This document shows, piece after piece, positions 45,285-55,629 of a DNA stretch of 64,000 nt. Each line of letters opens with the position of its first letter. Position 1 is the stretch's first letter. The notes beneath the pieces are model-generated. The model saw nothing but the letters and a program-made list of their open reading frames with translations. It was not told the origin of the DNA and did not search any database. The position numbers were made by a program, and so were the translations under genes. Source of the stretch: Chlorops oryzae (lineage: Eukaryota > Arthropoda > Insecta > Diptera > Chloropidae); the NCBI GenBank assembly GCA_020466095.1, contig CM035808.1, positions 186,001 through 250,000 of the forward strand. Direction: 5' to 3'.

Positions 45285-45546
45285 CCTTATACAGGTTCCG
45301 TCAAGGATAACATGCCGAATAAATATCAAAAAATTTTTGAAATGATAAAAGACGGAAAAATTTATATACTTACGTTTAAGCTTATTCGAAATAGGAAAAT
45401 TTGCTATTGGGGAAAATATATTTTCCGTGCTTAGAAGGCCAAAGTCCGTAAGAAAAGTGCATTTAGAACTGCTGAAAAAAATAAAAATTAATTACTTGTA
45501 AACTATTGATACGAGGGTCAATGCCAGCGCTATTGGAAATCATGCA

Positions 45547-48500
45547 TTATTCTTCAATATCCGATGTCTTTTATATAAACAAGGAAATTTGAATGAAATA
45601 AATTATTTTAGTGGAGTCAAATTTATACCAACAAACATATCTGTAGGAGAAAAAAAAATATCAATATGAGAGCTTTTTAAAAATCACTCAAAACTTTGTG
45701 AAAATCTCTCGAACGCCGACCCCTTAATCAACGTGAAATAAACAAGTGTTACCAGTCTTTTGTTCGACGTTCGTACACCGCTTAGAACTTAACGACTTTA
45801 ATGATGTTTTCGTTTAAAATATCGAAAATCTGTCCACGTCTGCGTCTCTCGCCAGATATGCCAGATAACCTCGAAGACAACGCGACACAACGAGGGGTGA
45901 AACAAAGAAACTGGGAAGCCGAACGAACAGTTGAAGAAAAAAAACTGAATAAATTTAAAGCCGTCCTCATTGATCCAGAGAACGTTGCATGAAAGCAGCC
46001 TGCGGCGGGCAAATGGAGAACGGACAAACAAACGAACGAACGATGGATGGACTGAGATATGTGTTGCAGGTGATGGAAGTTGCTCCTGCTCCACAAGTTT
46101 AGCACTGATTGGCGGGTATTTATAGAGCAATCCAACAGGTGTTTCTCGTCGAAATAGTCAAGAGACGAACATGTTGAACGTAACGATGGTTCGAAGGGGA
46201 GAGGGCGAACGTTGGCTACGCACAGCTTTCGAATAAAGTAATTCTGCCTGCGTGCACGCCTGCCTTGTCGATTGGTATTGCTCTACCACTTGCTCCTCGT
46301 GCTGCATCCTACCGTATTTACCTTCGATCGAGCAAAACGCAAACTGGCATTCGATTTTTTATGCTCAAAGTCTTTGCTAATTATTTTTATAGTCTTAGTT
46401 CCTTTTGATGCGCGCAGTTCTGGTGCTACTGGCAGTGCTCTCCACTCTTTTCTTGTTCCTCTTCGTTCCGTCTTCGTATTCTTGATTCTTCGTTCTTTAT
46501 TCTGCTAGTTTGGCAGCCATCATAATCAGCTAGGTAGCTCAACGAAGCCAAACACAGCCGCAGCCGCAGCCACAAGCTCAGCCACAGCCGGAGTCAGAGT
46601 CAGAGTCAGAGCCAGTGTTCGGAGTAACAATCAGGATATGCATATGGCTTCTGACGGCGATGGTAATGCTTTCGCCTCCCCTGCGTCCATCGTCGTCAGA
46701 GATTAACTTGATGGCGTTGGCCGTAAATCAATAAAAATGCACCTGGTAGGGGCAACACTAAAAAAATTTACAAAATAGAGCACTTTTCAATGCAGCTTTG
46801 AGAGCTTCCCGCCGCCGCAACGAGAATGTTGTGCTGGCATGGCCAATGATACTAGTTTGACAAGAAATCAAAGCTAGTTGTGGTTCGATTTCAGCTTGCT
46901 TGCAGTGCTGCGATATGACGATAAGACAGACCGTCAGATGAGTTAATGCTGCGCACTTAAGTCTCAATTGCAGCAGAGAATTAATGAAATCAATGCTGCT
47001 AGTTTGCGGATAATATTGGAATGGGGTGGATGAATTTCATTGACTTGAGAATTTCATCAACATCGATCGATCCAAATAGAATCCTTAATAATGCTAGTTT
47101 TCATTCAGTCTCTGCTTGAAAAGCAAAGGTGATTTTTCAAATCCACTAAAGCTATTCATTCTTAAAAGTCCTTAAAAGTCCTTTCCGACATCAAATGGAC
47201 TTCTTAATGTAAAGAATGATTGATTCACATTTGCGAATTCGTCGATACAACAATAACAACCAACAGCCAAACGATTCTTGGTCGTTCTTTTAAGACATTC
47301 AAAGTGCTAATTAAATTTAAGGCATGACTGTGTATGCCCCGAAGAAGAAAATGCTTAGCAAATAATCGGAAATTATTCAAATTCTTCGATCAAAAAATAA
47401 ATGACTCAAAATGATGAATTGATTTTTCGAGCTCCGCTGGCTAAAAATGTCGTCAATTTCGAATTGAAAAACGTATAAAAAGGAACAGAAATAATTACAA
47501 GAATTGAAAAGATCCCAACAAACGTGCCGGAGTCTTAAGCTGAGGGACCTGTCGCAATGTCTTAAAATCATTTCAGCTGCAAATTAATTATATTTTCTAA
47601 CGATTCTTGCTGTGATAATTAATTTATCTCATATTTTATATCTGAATTTGTTTGAAAAAAAAAAAAAAAAAATTAAAACATTTTTTAGAGGTTAAAAGAA
47701 AATGTAGATTTCTCTTCCAAGAGGCATTCGGAAATCGGTGTGATTGTCTTTTTATGCCGTAATTTTTTTTTTTTCTTTTTTAATTTTATTTAAACGTAAT
47801 AAGATGCTGGTTACTCAAAGTAATCGCACTGTTTCTGGGAATGCATTGTCTCTGGCCCAGCTTAATGCGTGGACGGACGCGACGTGACGCGATGAGACGC
47901 TCCGGAGTGTGAGAGAGTATTATTTACTATTATTGTTTCGTTCGTCCATCATTAACGGCTTAGCAAACTTTTTCGTTTCTATGGCATTTTATCTCATTTA
48001 GTGTTTATGATAGTTTTTATTTTTATTTTTATTTTATTTTTATTTTTGTAGGTATTTTAGGTATTTTAGGTCAGAGGTGCTTTTGTGTGAATTCAAAAGC
48101 GTTTCTAGATTTTGTGGTCAGCCTTAAACGGTGCGGCCAGGCATTTATCGAACACACACATAGAGCCGAGCCGAGCAGAGCCGAGCCGAGCTGAGCTGAG
48201 CAGAGTCAGAGTCGAGCCAGAGAAACTGACAAACGACAAACGGAAATACCAACAAAATCAAGACGGCAATCAACCGATGATGATCCTCTTATTTTCCGCG
48301 CGCGCACACACGCGTAGCTGCTGTAAATGAGGCAGTGCTAGTGGCACTTCATTTTCACCCGACACACTCTTAGAGAAGCTTCCTAAGAAACGGCAATAAA
48401 AGCATTACGCAGCGTGAGAAAAATAACAAAAACACCTGTGCGCTCTCAGCAGCAGCAGCAGCAGCGCCCACCCCCCGTGTAGTTTAAATTCCAGGCACAC

Positions 48501-49620
48501 AGCACTTTACACGCAACGCGCGAGTTGTGGCTACAGTCAGTCAGTGGCTGAAGCGAGTGGCTGAAGCGAGTGGCCTTATGCGTTAGTTGGGTGCTAAAGA
48601 TAAATAACTTCATACTAAAATGGTAATTTCAATTCATTACCTAAATTGTAGTACAAGCACCCACTTCCCTTGGCCTCATCGTAATGCTCGTCCTCGTGCT
48701 TCTCGTCCTCGTCCTCATCCTCATTCTCGGAAAGGAACCGAAACCGAATTCAAAGCGGAATCTAAGCACACAGGTTGATATTCACGTAATATTTGCTGCC
48801 CTTCATTCTGCGTTGCCCTCATCGTAACCTGTGATCATCTTCGCACTGTCATAAAAAATGATAAACTGGAAATGTGTGGCAACAACGTAATATGCAAGCA
48901 GGAAATTAAATTTTGTGCAGCAACGTAACCAAAGCGCCCCGGCATTAAATACACGAATAATAGGCGAGAAAGGAGCAGATTCGAGCTGGAGCTGGAGCTA
49001 AGAGCATTCATGTGTATTTGTAAGAATCCAGCAGTAATTCTTCCCTTCTTAAACTCATAGTGCACTCTTATTTCATTACATTTTATTACCTTGACTGTGA
49101 GTGATGTATGTATGTATGTGTGTGGTTGTATGGCATAAAAGGGGAGCTTTAAAAATGCTTGCCTGGTAGCCCTCATCGGGGTCGGCGTTTTTAATGTCAT
49201 AAGTTTCTGAAATGGTTTCTTCCCAGCGGGAATGGCTGATACGGCAGTTTGCTAGCACAGCTCCATCGGCTGCGGCTGCGGCTCCAGCTCCGGCTCTATC
49301 AAACCAGGCAGATGGTGGCAATAACCTTTTTGCTCAACTACTTTGGAACTTTGCGCTGAGATTCAACTTTCACCTGCAGCCGCGCGTCGGCAATTTCGTT
49401 GGAAAAATTTGTTCTAGAAACAAAACGGTTTTAAAAGAAAGTGCTACCTGCAATCACCTTCACACACACCACGCATACATATGTACCTACATATGTGTAT
49501 GATATTAGGTAACATTTGGCTGGGCAAGTTGACAACAAACCGCTTGCAACATGCTGCAGGTTTTTGTATTAACATGTTGCCTAAAATCTTGTCTGCCATA
49601 AATACTTTCAGAAAGTTTAT
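45547..49620. other. Non-coding stretch
   Basis: GC-richer patches (46,550-46,620, 48,150-48,230 with GAGCCGAGC repeats, CAG run near 48,450-48,466) but no exon recognised. (T)n-rich sequence near 48,000-48,050. Confidence 0.45.
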
Positions 49621-49850
49621 CAGCCCGATTCTGAATATTACCGGAGAACGAATTCCCGGGGAATTTACTTTTCTCTAGACAAAAATTCTCCTTTTTCAAA
49701 TAGATAGGGTAAGCAAAATTATGGGTATGAGTCAAATACCCATTTCCCATCAAATTTCTTCCCCCAAATATTTAAAAAAGAAGAAATTTACTCTCGAGAA
49801 AAGTAAATTCCCCGGGAATTCGTTCCCCGGGAATATTCATAATCGGGCTG
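49621..49850. mobile_element. 230-bp MITE with 58-bp inverted ends (CAGCCCGATT)
   Basis: Arms 49621-49678 and 49793-49850 are inverted with about four mismatches and contain GAATTCCCGGGGAATTTAC. TAT flanks both sides, possibly a 3-bp target duplication. No protein frame. Confidence 0.85.
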
Positions 49851-51361
49851 TATATTTCAAACGTAAATTTCTGAAGAGTTATCCTTAAGGAGCATTTTCG
49901 CAATGATAAGGAATAATTAACTTGGAGGACTTAGATTTAAATGTTTGACTTGGATGGACAAAGGCAATTGTCTGATTTAACTCCAAAGCGTTCTGCAAAC
50001 AGCGGCTCAAATAGATTCTTTCCATCCAAATCCTTCCTAGTGTTTGCTCAAGAATCGTTTGCAGCCATTTCGGATCGCATCGCATCGAATTTCCAATTCC
50101 ATTCGAGTGCGTTGGCAATTTTCATCTAAAGCATAACGAGTGCATGAAAGAGAAAAGATAAAACTGATTTTAAATTGCCATTCGGACGCACATTCACAAG
50201 AGCTTTGACATCAGAGGCAGGCTCCTTATGACACTTTCAAGCAATTCATCATCCAATAGCGTGATGCTAGAATGAAACGTCGTACGTCATTTGCGCTTCG
50301 GTTTTATTAGACGGGGAGGGAAAAAACCAGCAAAAAAAAACCCCGAACATGGAAAAAGGCAAAAATAAATTGCTCCAATTTTGGCAACGAAACTAATAAA
50401 TCAAATCATTCGCTCGGCTAACTTTTGTTTGACAAAACAAAGGCGCTAACGCACAAGACAACTGACGCGTCCTGACCATCCGCGTCCATTGCCTCCGATT
50501 GCTCCATTTCGATTGCCAGAATACGAAGCAGAAACAGAACAAACAGCAAAAGCAAAAGCAGCCGTAACCGTAACGGAAATCCCTACGAATAATCGCTAGC
50601 AATTTACGCGAACAATGCAAAATGGAGGAGGCATGACGCAATGGCAATTGCACAGTACCACAATTGTGAACGTCCTTACTCCACCGCCGCAATGCACAAG
50701 TTCTCAGCATGACGTGTAATTGCTCAATTTATACTCGGAACAAATTAAAAAAAAAATAAATAAATAAAAAAGGCACCCTACAAAAGAGGAAAAAATATTT
50801 GAACCGAAAATCGAAAAAATTCATCCATATATTTACTTATCCACATATACATACATACATCCTTACACATATGTACTCCTGTGAGTCGGTGTGTCAAAAT
50901 TACACGTGTCATCTACACTTGTTACTTTGTAGCTCGCGTTACGAGGTTCAATAGCGACCAGCGTTGCCGCCGTCGCGACGCCCCTTGGTCCTCATCGCTG
51001 TCAAATCGCTGAAATGCGGGAGCAGCATTAATATTTGTTTTATAATTTGCTCGGCATATTTGCACAGCGTAACGTCAATTAAAGTGAACAGGCTTTTTTT
51101 GCGCTTGCCGATTACACCGTACACCTGTTGATGCACACTTAGCCCGTGATCAATTAGATTACCTTTTTTTTTTTTTTTGCCCTGCCAACCTCGTTATATG
51201 GCCTCAAACGTCAGCATCGAAATTCGCCTTGAAATTGTGCCATAGAAAACAGGCTACCGAATGTATGTAAATATTTTTGTCCAAACATCGAGCAATGAGG
51301 CATCTTCTCAAAGCACGATATATATGTTTATTTATTGGTGTATATGTTTGCACATATGTGT
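49851..51361. other. Non-coding stretch
   Basis: No recognisable gene or element up to the TACCCTG-type end at 51362. Confidence 0.5.
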
Positions 51362-51460
51362 GTACCCTGCAGTAATGATGTGGTTTCGGTGTAAAAAAGG
51401 GACCGGACCTAGGTGAGTCCATATAGGATCGATCGGACTCACACGTCTGTAGTTCCTTTT
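51362..51460 (+). repeat. Solitary left end of a TACCCTGCAGTAA element
   Basis: TACCCTGCAGTAATGATGTGG, then GGTTTCGGTGTAAAA, GGGACCGGACC and TAGGTGAGTCC. It mirrors 12,832-12,894 and has the same 13-nt end as element C. No matching right end was seen before the next repeat. Confidence 0.55.
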
Positions 51461-51589
51461 TTTTATATTTTGTATTGTTTCTTTTTCAACTCCTCCCTGT
51501 ATTGCTTTATTGCCTCATAACGATTTTTTAGACATATTAATTAAAACTAAATTTCATGTGGACTCTCATACACTTCGTTCCACTTTCAG

Positions 51590-52078
51590 TACTTAGAATA
51601 TTGTACCCTACGAACTTATAGCTTATAAGCTATAACCAAAGCTAAATACACAATCAGAAGTAGTAAAAAAATCCGTTTTATATACAAATATTAGAGTAAC
51701 AGAAAAAAAATCTTTTATGTGTAGGATGGTGACCATAGTCATAGCGATGTCAGATTTTTTTTCAGCCAAAGCTTAAGTCTATATAGTAGCTATACCCACT
51801 CCAAATTTCAATAGTCTGGGATGTATAGTGAAAAAGTTATCCGCGAAAAATGTTAAAAATCGTGATTTTTGAAATTTCTGAACCACTTCTCACAACCCTA
51901 GTTTTTCGGACATTTACCAGGGACAAGTCAATGCCAAATTTCAATATGATATTTTTCATGGTTTAGGAGTAAGTTAGGAAAAATTAATTTGTGACCAGAC
52001 AGTCAACAGACTAATGGCTATATCGACTTCTCTCGTCACCCTGTCTATATCTATACCCTTCGGAAAAGGTATAAATAT
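51590..52078 (-). repeat. Helitron/DINE-like repeat fragment
   Basis: It ends with CAGACAGTCAACAGACTAATGGCTATATCGACTTC and CTATACCCTTCGGAAAAGGTATA; the ATGGCTATATCGAC block and the TATACCC hairpin are typical of Drosophila DINE-like repeats as I know them. Class by resemblance. No protein frame. Confidence 0.4.
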
Positions 52079-52477
52079 CACTTTAATACAGAAATCAAAA
52101 TAAAAAATGGTGGCATATTTTCCGGGGGAAAAAAGTCGTCTCACTTTTTCTAAAAACCCAATTAAAATTTGAACCACTCATCGGATTTTTGTTTTCTTTG
52201 TCTTGAAATGCTCTTAGGAATCTCTTTTACTTAAGATAGCCTAAACTTGAATGCCGGATCTTTTTCGGAAATTATATGGGTTTGAAATCAAGTTTTTATA
52301 CAAAATTGTTAAACAGTTCAGAAAATTTTGTATTTTTACTTTTCTTTCATATAAATTAAAGATTTCTTAAAACGGTCGAACGATAATGGGGCTATGACTA
52401 AAAATTATTGACAAAAATTCGCAAAACCTTTCCTAGCGGATATTTAAAAACGCGAGCTTTCAAATTTTAAGCATATA

Positions 52478-53713
52478 TTAGGTGTAGTAAAAAGAAATCC
52501 ATTATTTTTCCAATAGATGGCGTTATTTATCTGCATCTCGCGTTGTATAAGTCCGATCGTGTTCCGCTAGGGGGCATTAGAATGATGACAGTTCCTACTA
52601 AAAACGCTTTTTTGACACTTTTTTGATTGATTGATTCAGTTTTGTTTGAGAGCTTGTCAAAGATGGACATCAGCAAAGAGAAAATTCGCTACATTTTACA
52701 GTTTTTCTTCGATAAGGGAGAAAATGCAAGCCAGGCGGCTGAAAATGTGAATAGCGTTTATGGACCTGATACTGTAACAGCCAATCGTGCGCAATTTTGG
52801 TTTCGTCGATTCCGTTCCGGTAACTTCGATGTCAAGGATGCACCACGCACTGGAAGGCCAATTGTCGAAAATTTCGATAAAATCATGGAAATTATCGAGT
52901 CCGACCGTCATGTTAGCACTGTTTCGATTGCAAAAGAGCTAAAGATTGCATAAAAAACCGTTTGGAACCATTTGAATAAGGCTGGATACACAAAGAAGCT
53001 CGATGTATGGGTGCCACACGAGTTAACGCAAAAAACCTCACAGACCGAATTTCCATCTGCGAATCGCTGCTGAACCGCAACAAAATCGACCCATTTCTGA
53101 AGCGGTTGGTGACTGGTGATGAAAAGTGGTCACTTACGACAACGTCAAGCGAAAACGGTCGTGGTCGAAACACGGTGAACCGGCGGAAACGGTGGCCAAG
53201 CCAGGATTGACGGCCAGGAAGGTTTTGCTGTGTGTTTGGTGGGATTGGCAGGGAATTATCTACTATGAGCTGCTCCCATACGGCAAAACTCTTAACTCGG
53301 AACTCTACTTTGGCCAATAGGAGAGGAATTGTGTTCGATCAGGACAACGCCAGGCCACACACATCGATAGTGACTCGCCAGAAGCTCCGGGAGTTTGGTT
53401 GGGAGGTTCTTCTGCATCCACCTTATAGTCCGGACCTGGCACCAAGTGATTACCATCTGTTCCTGTCCATGGCGAACAATTTTGCTGGTGAAACATTCGC
53501 TTCAAGAGAGGCTTCTGAAATTCGACTGTCTCAATTTTTTGCTAATAGGAACGAGGGCTTCTATGCGAGAGGCATAATGAAATTACCTTTAAAATGGCAA
53601 CAAGTTATCGAACAAAACGGCGTATATTTGACCTAAATCGGGTCATTCTAACTATCTTAAATAAAGCCCTCAATTTAATGTAAAAATAATGGATTTCTTT
53701 TTACTACACCTAA
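52478..53713 (+). mobile_element. Mariner transposon, copy 2, defective
   Basis: 1,236 bp with the same inverted ends as copy 1 and TA on both sides (52476-52477, 53714-53715). It is shorter than copy 1 by 48 bp: one deletion of about 46 bp in the middle of the gene (near 53,309) and two single-base losses. Confidence 0.95.
52627..53636 (+). pseudogene. Mariner transposase, inactivated
   Basis: Nearly identical to the intact gene at 9237-10298 but with four lesions. Codon 109 (Gln) is a TAA stop (52,951-52,953). A base is lost in an A run (7 to 6) near 53,031. A G is lost at GTGGGTCAC near 53,129. About 46 bp are missing after GAACTCTACT. HQDN has become DQDN. It cannot make a working enzyme but still carries both ends, so it could in principle be moved by an intact copy. 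Confidence 0.95.
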
Positions 53714-53974
53714 TATTTAATGAAATTCATCGAAAGAAATACTACAAAAAAAAAAATTGATTTCATATGAAAGGCACGCAAAAAGTTCGATTTTGTTATG
53801 TAGTGTTATTATAAAACATATTTATTCCTTCGGAAAATGTATTAAAATGGTAAAAATCTCCCTTACGTAATTGATGGACAGTTCCTTAGTAGCTTGAAGG
53901 CAGAAAAAAGTTGATCACAATTGCATAAAATGAATCGAGCAGAAAGTTAATTTTTTTCTTCTTTAATATCAATT

Positions 53975-54495
53975 AATAAAATTCAAATTAAATTAAATTA
54001 AAAAATTAAATTAAAATTAAATTAAAATTAGATTAAAATTAGATTAAAATTAAATTTAAATTAAATTAAAATTAAAATTAAAATTAAAATTAAAATTAAA
54101 ATTAAAATTAAAATTAAAATTAAAATTATTTAAATTTAAATTTAAATTTAAATTAATATTAAAAAATAAATTAAAATTAAAATTAAAATTAAAATTAAAA
54201 TTAAAATTTAAAATTCAAATTCAAAATTCAAATTCAAATTCAAATTAAATTCAAATTAAATTCAAAATTAAATTAAAATTAAATTAAAATTAATTTAAAA
54301 TTAAATTTAAATTTAAATTAAAATTAAAATTAAAATTAAAAAATTAATAAAATTAAAATATAAAATTTAAATTAAAATTAAAATTAAAATTAAAATTAAA
54401 GTTTAAAATTAAAATTAAATTTAAAATTAAAATTTTAAATTTAAATTTAAATCTAAATTAAAATTAATATTTAATTAAATTAAATTAAATATTGT
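53975..54495. repeat. Almost pure A/T tandem tract (AAATT/TTAAAA words)
   Basis: About 520 bp of AAATTAAAATTAAAATTAA-type repeats with hardly any G or C; a few AAATTC variants occur at 54,215-54,260. It lies about 480 bp upstream of the first rst coding exon, probably inside the 5' intron. Runs of AATT/AAATTT make it a strongly bent, easily melted segment. Confidence 0.9.
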
Positions 54496-54769
54496 AATAA
54501 GCTGGAATTGGTTTAGATGTTGAAAAAATGTTCGTGCCTTTGTATATATTTAGTCACGATTGACATATTCATGGAAATGTCCATTGGAACTCAGGCATTA
54601 TTCACTGAATATACACGAGTCTAATTTTACCCGTTTCATAGATTGAAAAAATCCTCGCATTCGCCAAACTGGCCTCCCACTAAAGTATTTTTTCCGTATG
54701 GCAGTTTTTTGAATAGCTATTTGGCTGGAAAAAAATTTAAAAAAACAATGGATTTAATCTATGATATCG

Positions 54770-54793
54770 CTCACCATCGATAGTCCGGGCTGT
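54770..54793 (+). repeat. Short CGATAG fragment resembling a hAT-type element end
   Basis: CACCATCGATAGTCCGGGCTG resembles the right end of the element at 43665-45284 (ACCATCGATAGTCTACCAG...), but no full terminus or partner end is present. It contains one ATCGATAG word. It could also be a chance match or an isolated CGATA regulatory site near rst. Confidence 0.25.
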
Positions 54794-54975
54794 GGACAGT
54801 TTCCCAGTCCTTATTTTAAAATTCATTCGAAATTCGTCTTATGAATGCTATCTCCTCATAATTATTAGATATAGGTATTTACCTATCATTATTAAATATT
54901 GTATAAATATGAATTTATTTAGCATGCAGTCATGTCAAAGGCCTGAAATAAGTTTTTTTTTCTTTTTTCTTGCAG

Positions 54976-55629
54976 CTTTGCGTAAAATACTGTGAAGAGT
55001 GCACCTGATGCAAAATCAAAATGTCGCCGTTTTCACATAAACTGAGAGTGGACGACAGATGGAGTCTTTTATTTCATACCGCTCCTCACCGGATACTTTT
55101 ATTATTATTCATCTCATTCGCTCACAATGCCAACAGAATATCCGCCAAGCACACTCCATTCCACTCATCCTCGGCGAGCCCTTCGTCTCCATCTCTGTAT
55201 ACGAGTTTTCAAAATCAGCGTTTCGCAATGGAGCCACAGGATCAAACGGCTGTAGTTGGGGCTCGCGTAACACTGCCCTGCAGGGTGATAAACAAACAGG
55301 GTGTCCTGCAATGGACAAAAGACGACTTCGGACTGGGGACATCGCGGGAGCTGAGTGGCTTTGAACGTTACTCGATGATTGGCAGCGATGAAGAGGGCGA
55401 CTTTTCGCTTGACATCTTTCCAGTCATGCTGGATGACGATGCACGCTATCAGTGCCAAGTGAGCCCCGGGCCCGAGGGTCAACCAGCTGTACGCTCAACA
55501 TTTGCTACACTCACCGTGCTCGTTCCACCCGAGGCACCGAAAATAACACAGGGTGATGTCATACGCGCCACCGAGGATCGAAAACTAGAAATCGAGTGCG
55601 TTTCGGTTGGAGGAAAACCAGCAGCCGAG
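54976..55629 (+). CDS. rst: rst coding exon 1: 5' UTR end, signal peptide, Ig1 and start of Ig2
   Basis: A pyrimidine-rich acceptor ends in CAG at 54975. The ATG at 55021 sits in a good fly context (ATCAAAATG). The donor is GAG|GTAAGC at 55629/55630. The exon encodes residues 1-203. A 22-residue polar n-region precedes the hydrophobic core HRILLLLFISFA. A Ser/His/Pro-rich linker (about 40-62) leads into the conserved YTSFQNQRFAMEPQ start of the mature protein. Ig1 cysteines are C87 and C145, and the first cysteine of Ig2 is C193. The leader is about 35 residues longer than the short leader I recall for Drosophila Rst, so the N-terminal 40 residues are the least conserved part. The acceptor shows that the 5' UTR is spliced and that at least one more exon lies upstream. 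Confidence 0.93.
55008..55040 (+). other. Short uORF overlapping the rst start codon
   Basis: An ATG 13 nt upstream of the rst ATG opens a 10-codon frame that ends with TAA at 55038-55040, inside the rst coding region in a different frame. Its context (CCTGATG) is weaker than that of the main ATG (TCAAAATG). It could lower initiation at the main start by leaky scanning; no regulatory effect can be shown from sequence alone. Confidence 0.4.

Larger units (their letters stand above)
43494..45546. mobile_element. Outer element of a three-level nest (ATGCCTG family)
   Basis: The left end ATGCCTGATTTTCAA and right end GCGCTATTGGAAATCATGCAT are the inverted ends of the family seen at 19381-19542. 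About 390 bp of its own sequence remain outside the hAT-type element. Its centre is a perfect 13-bp inverted pair (TTGACGGAACCTG / CAGGTTCCGTCAA). Confidence 0.6.
53714..54975. other. Sequence between the dead mariner and rst exon 1, without other genes
   Basis: Apart from the A/T tract and the short CGATAG fragment, this holds only AT-rich non-coding DNA and the polypyrimidine acceptor of rst exon 1 (54,950-54,975). No open frame with recognisable similarity was seen. Confidence 0.6.
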
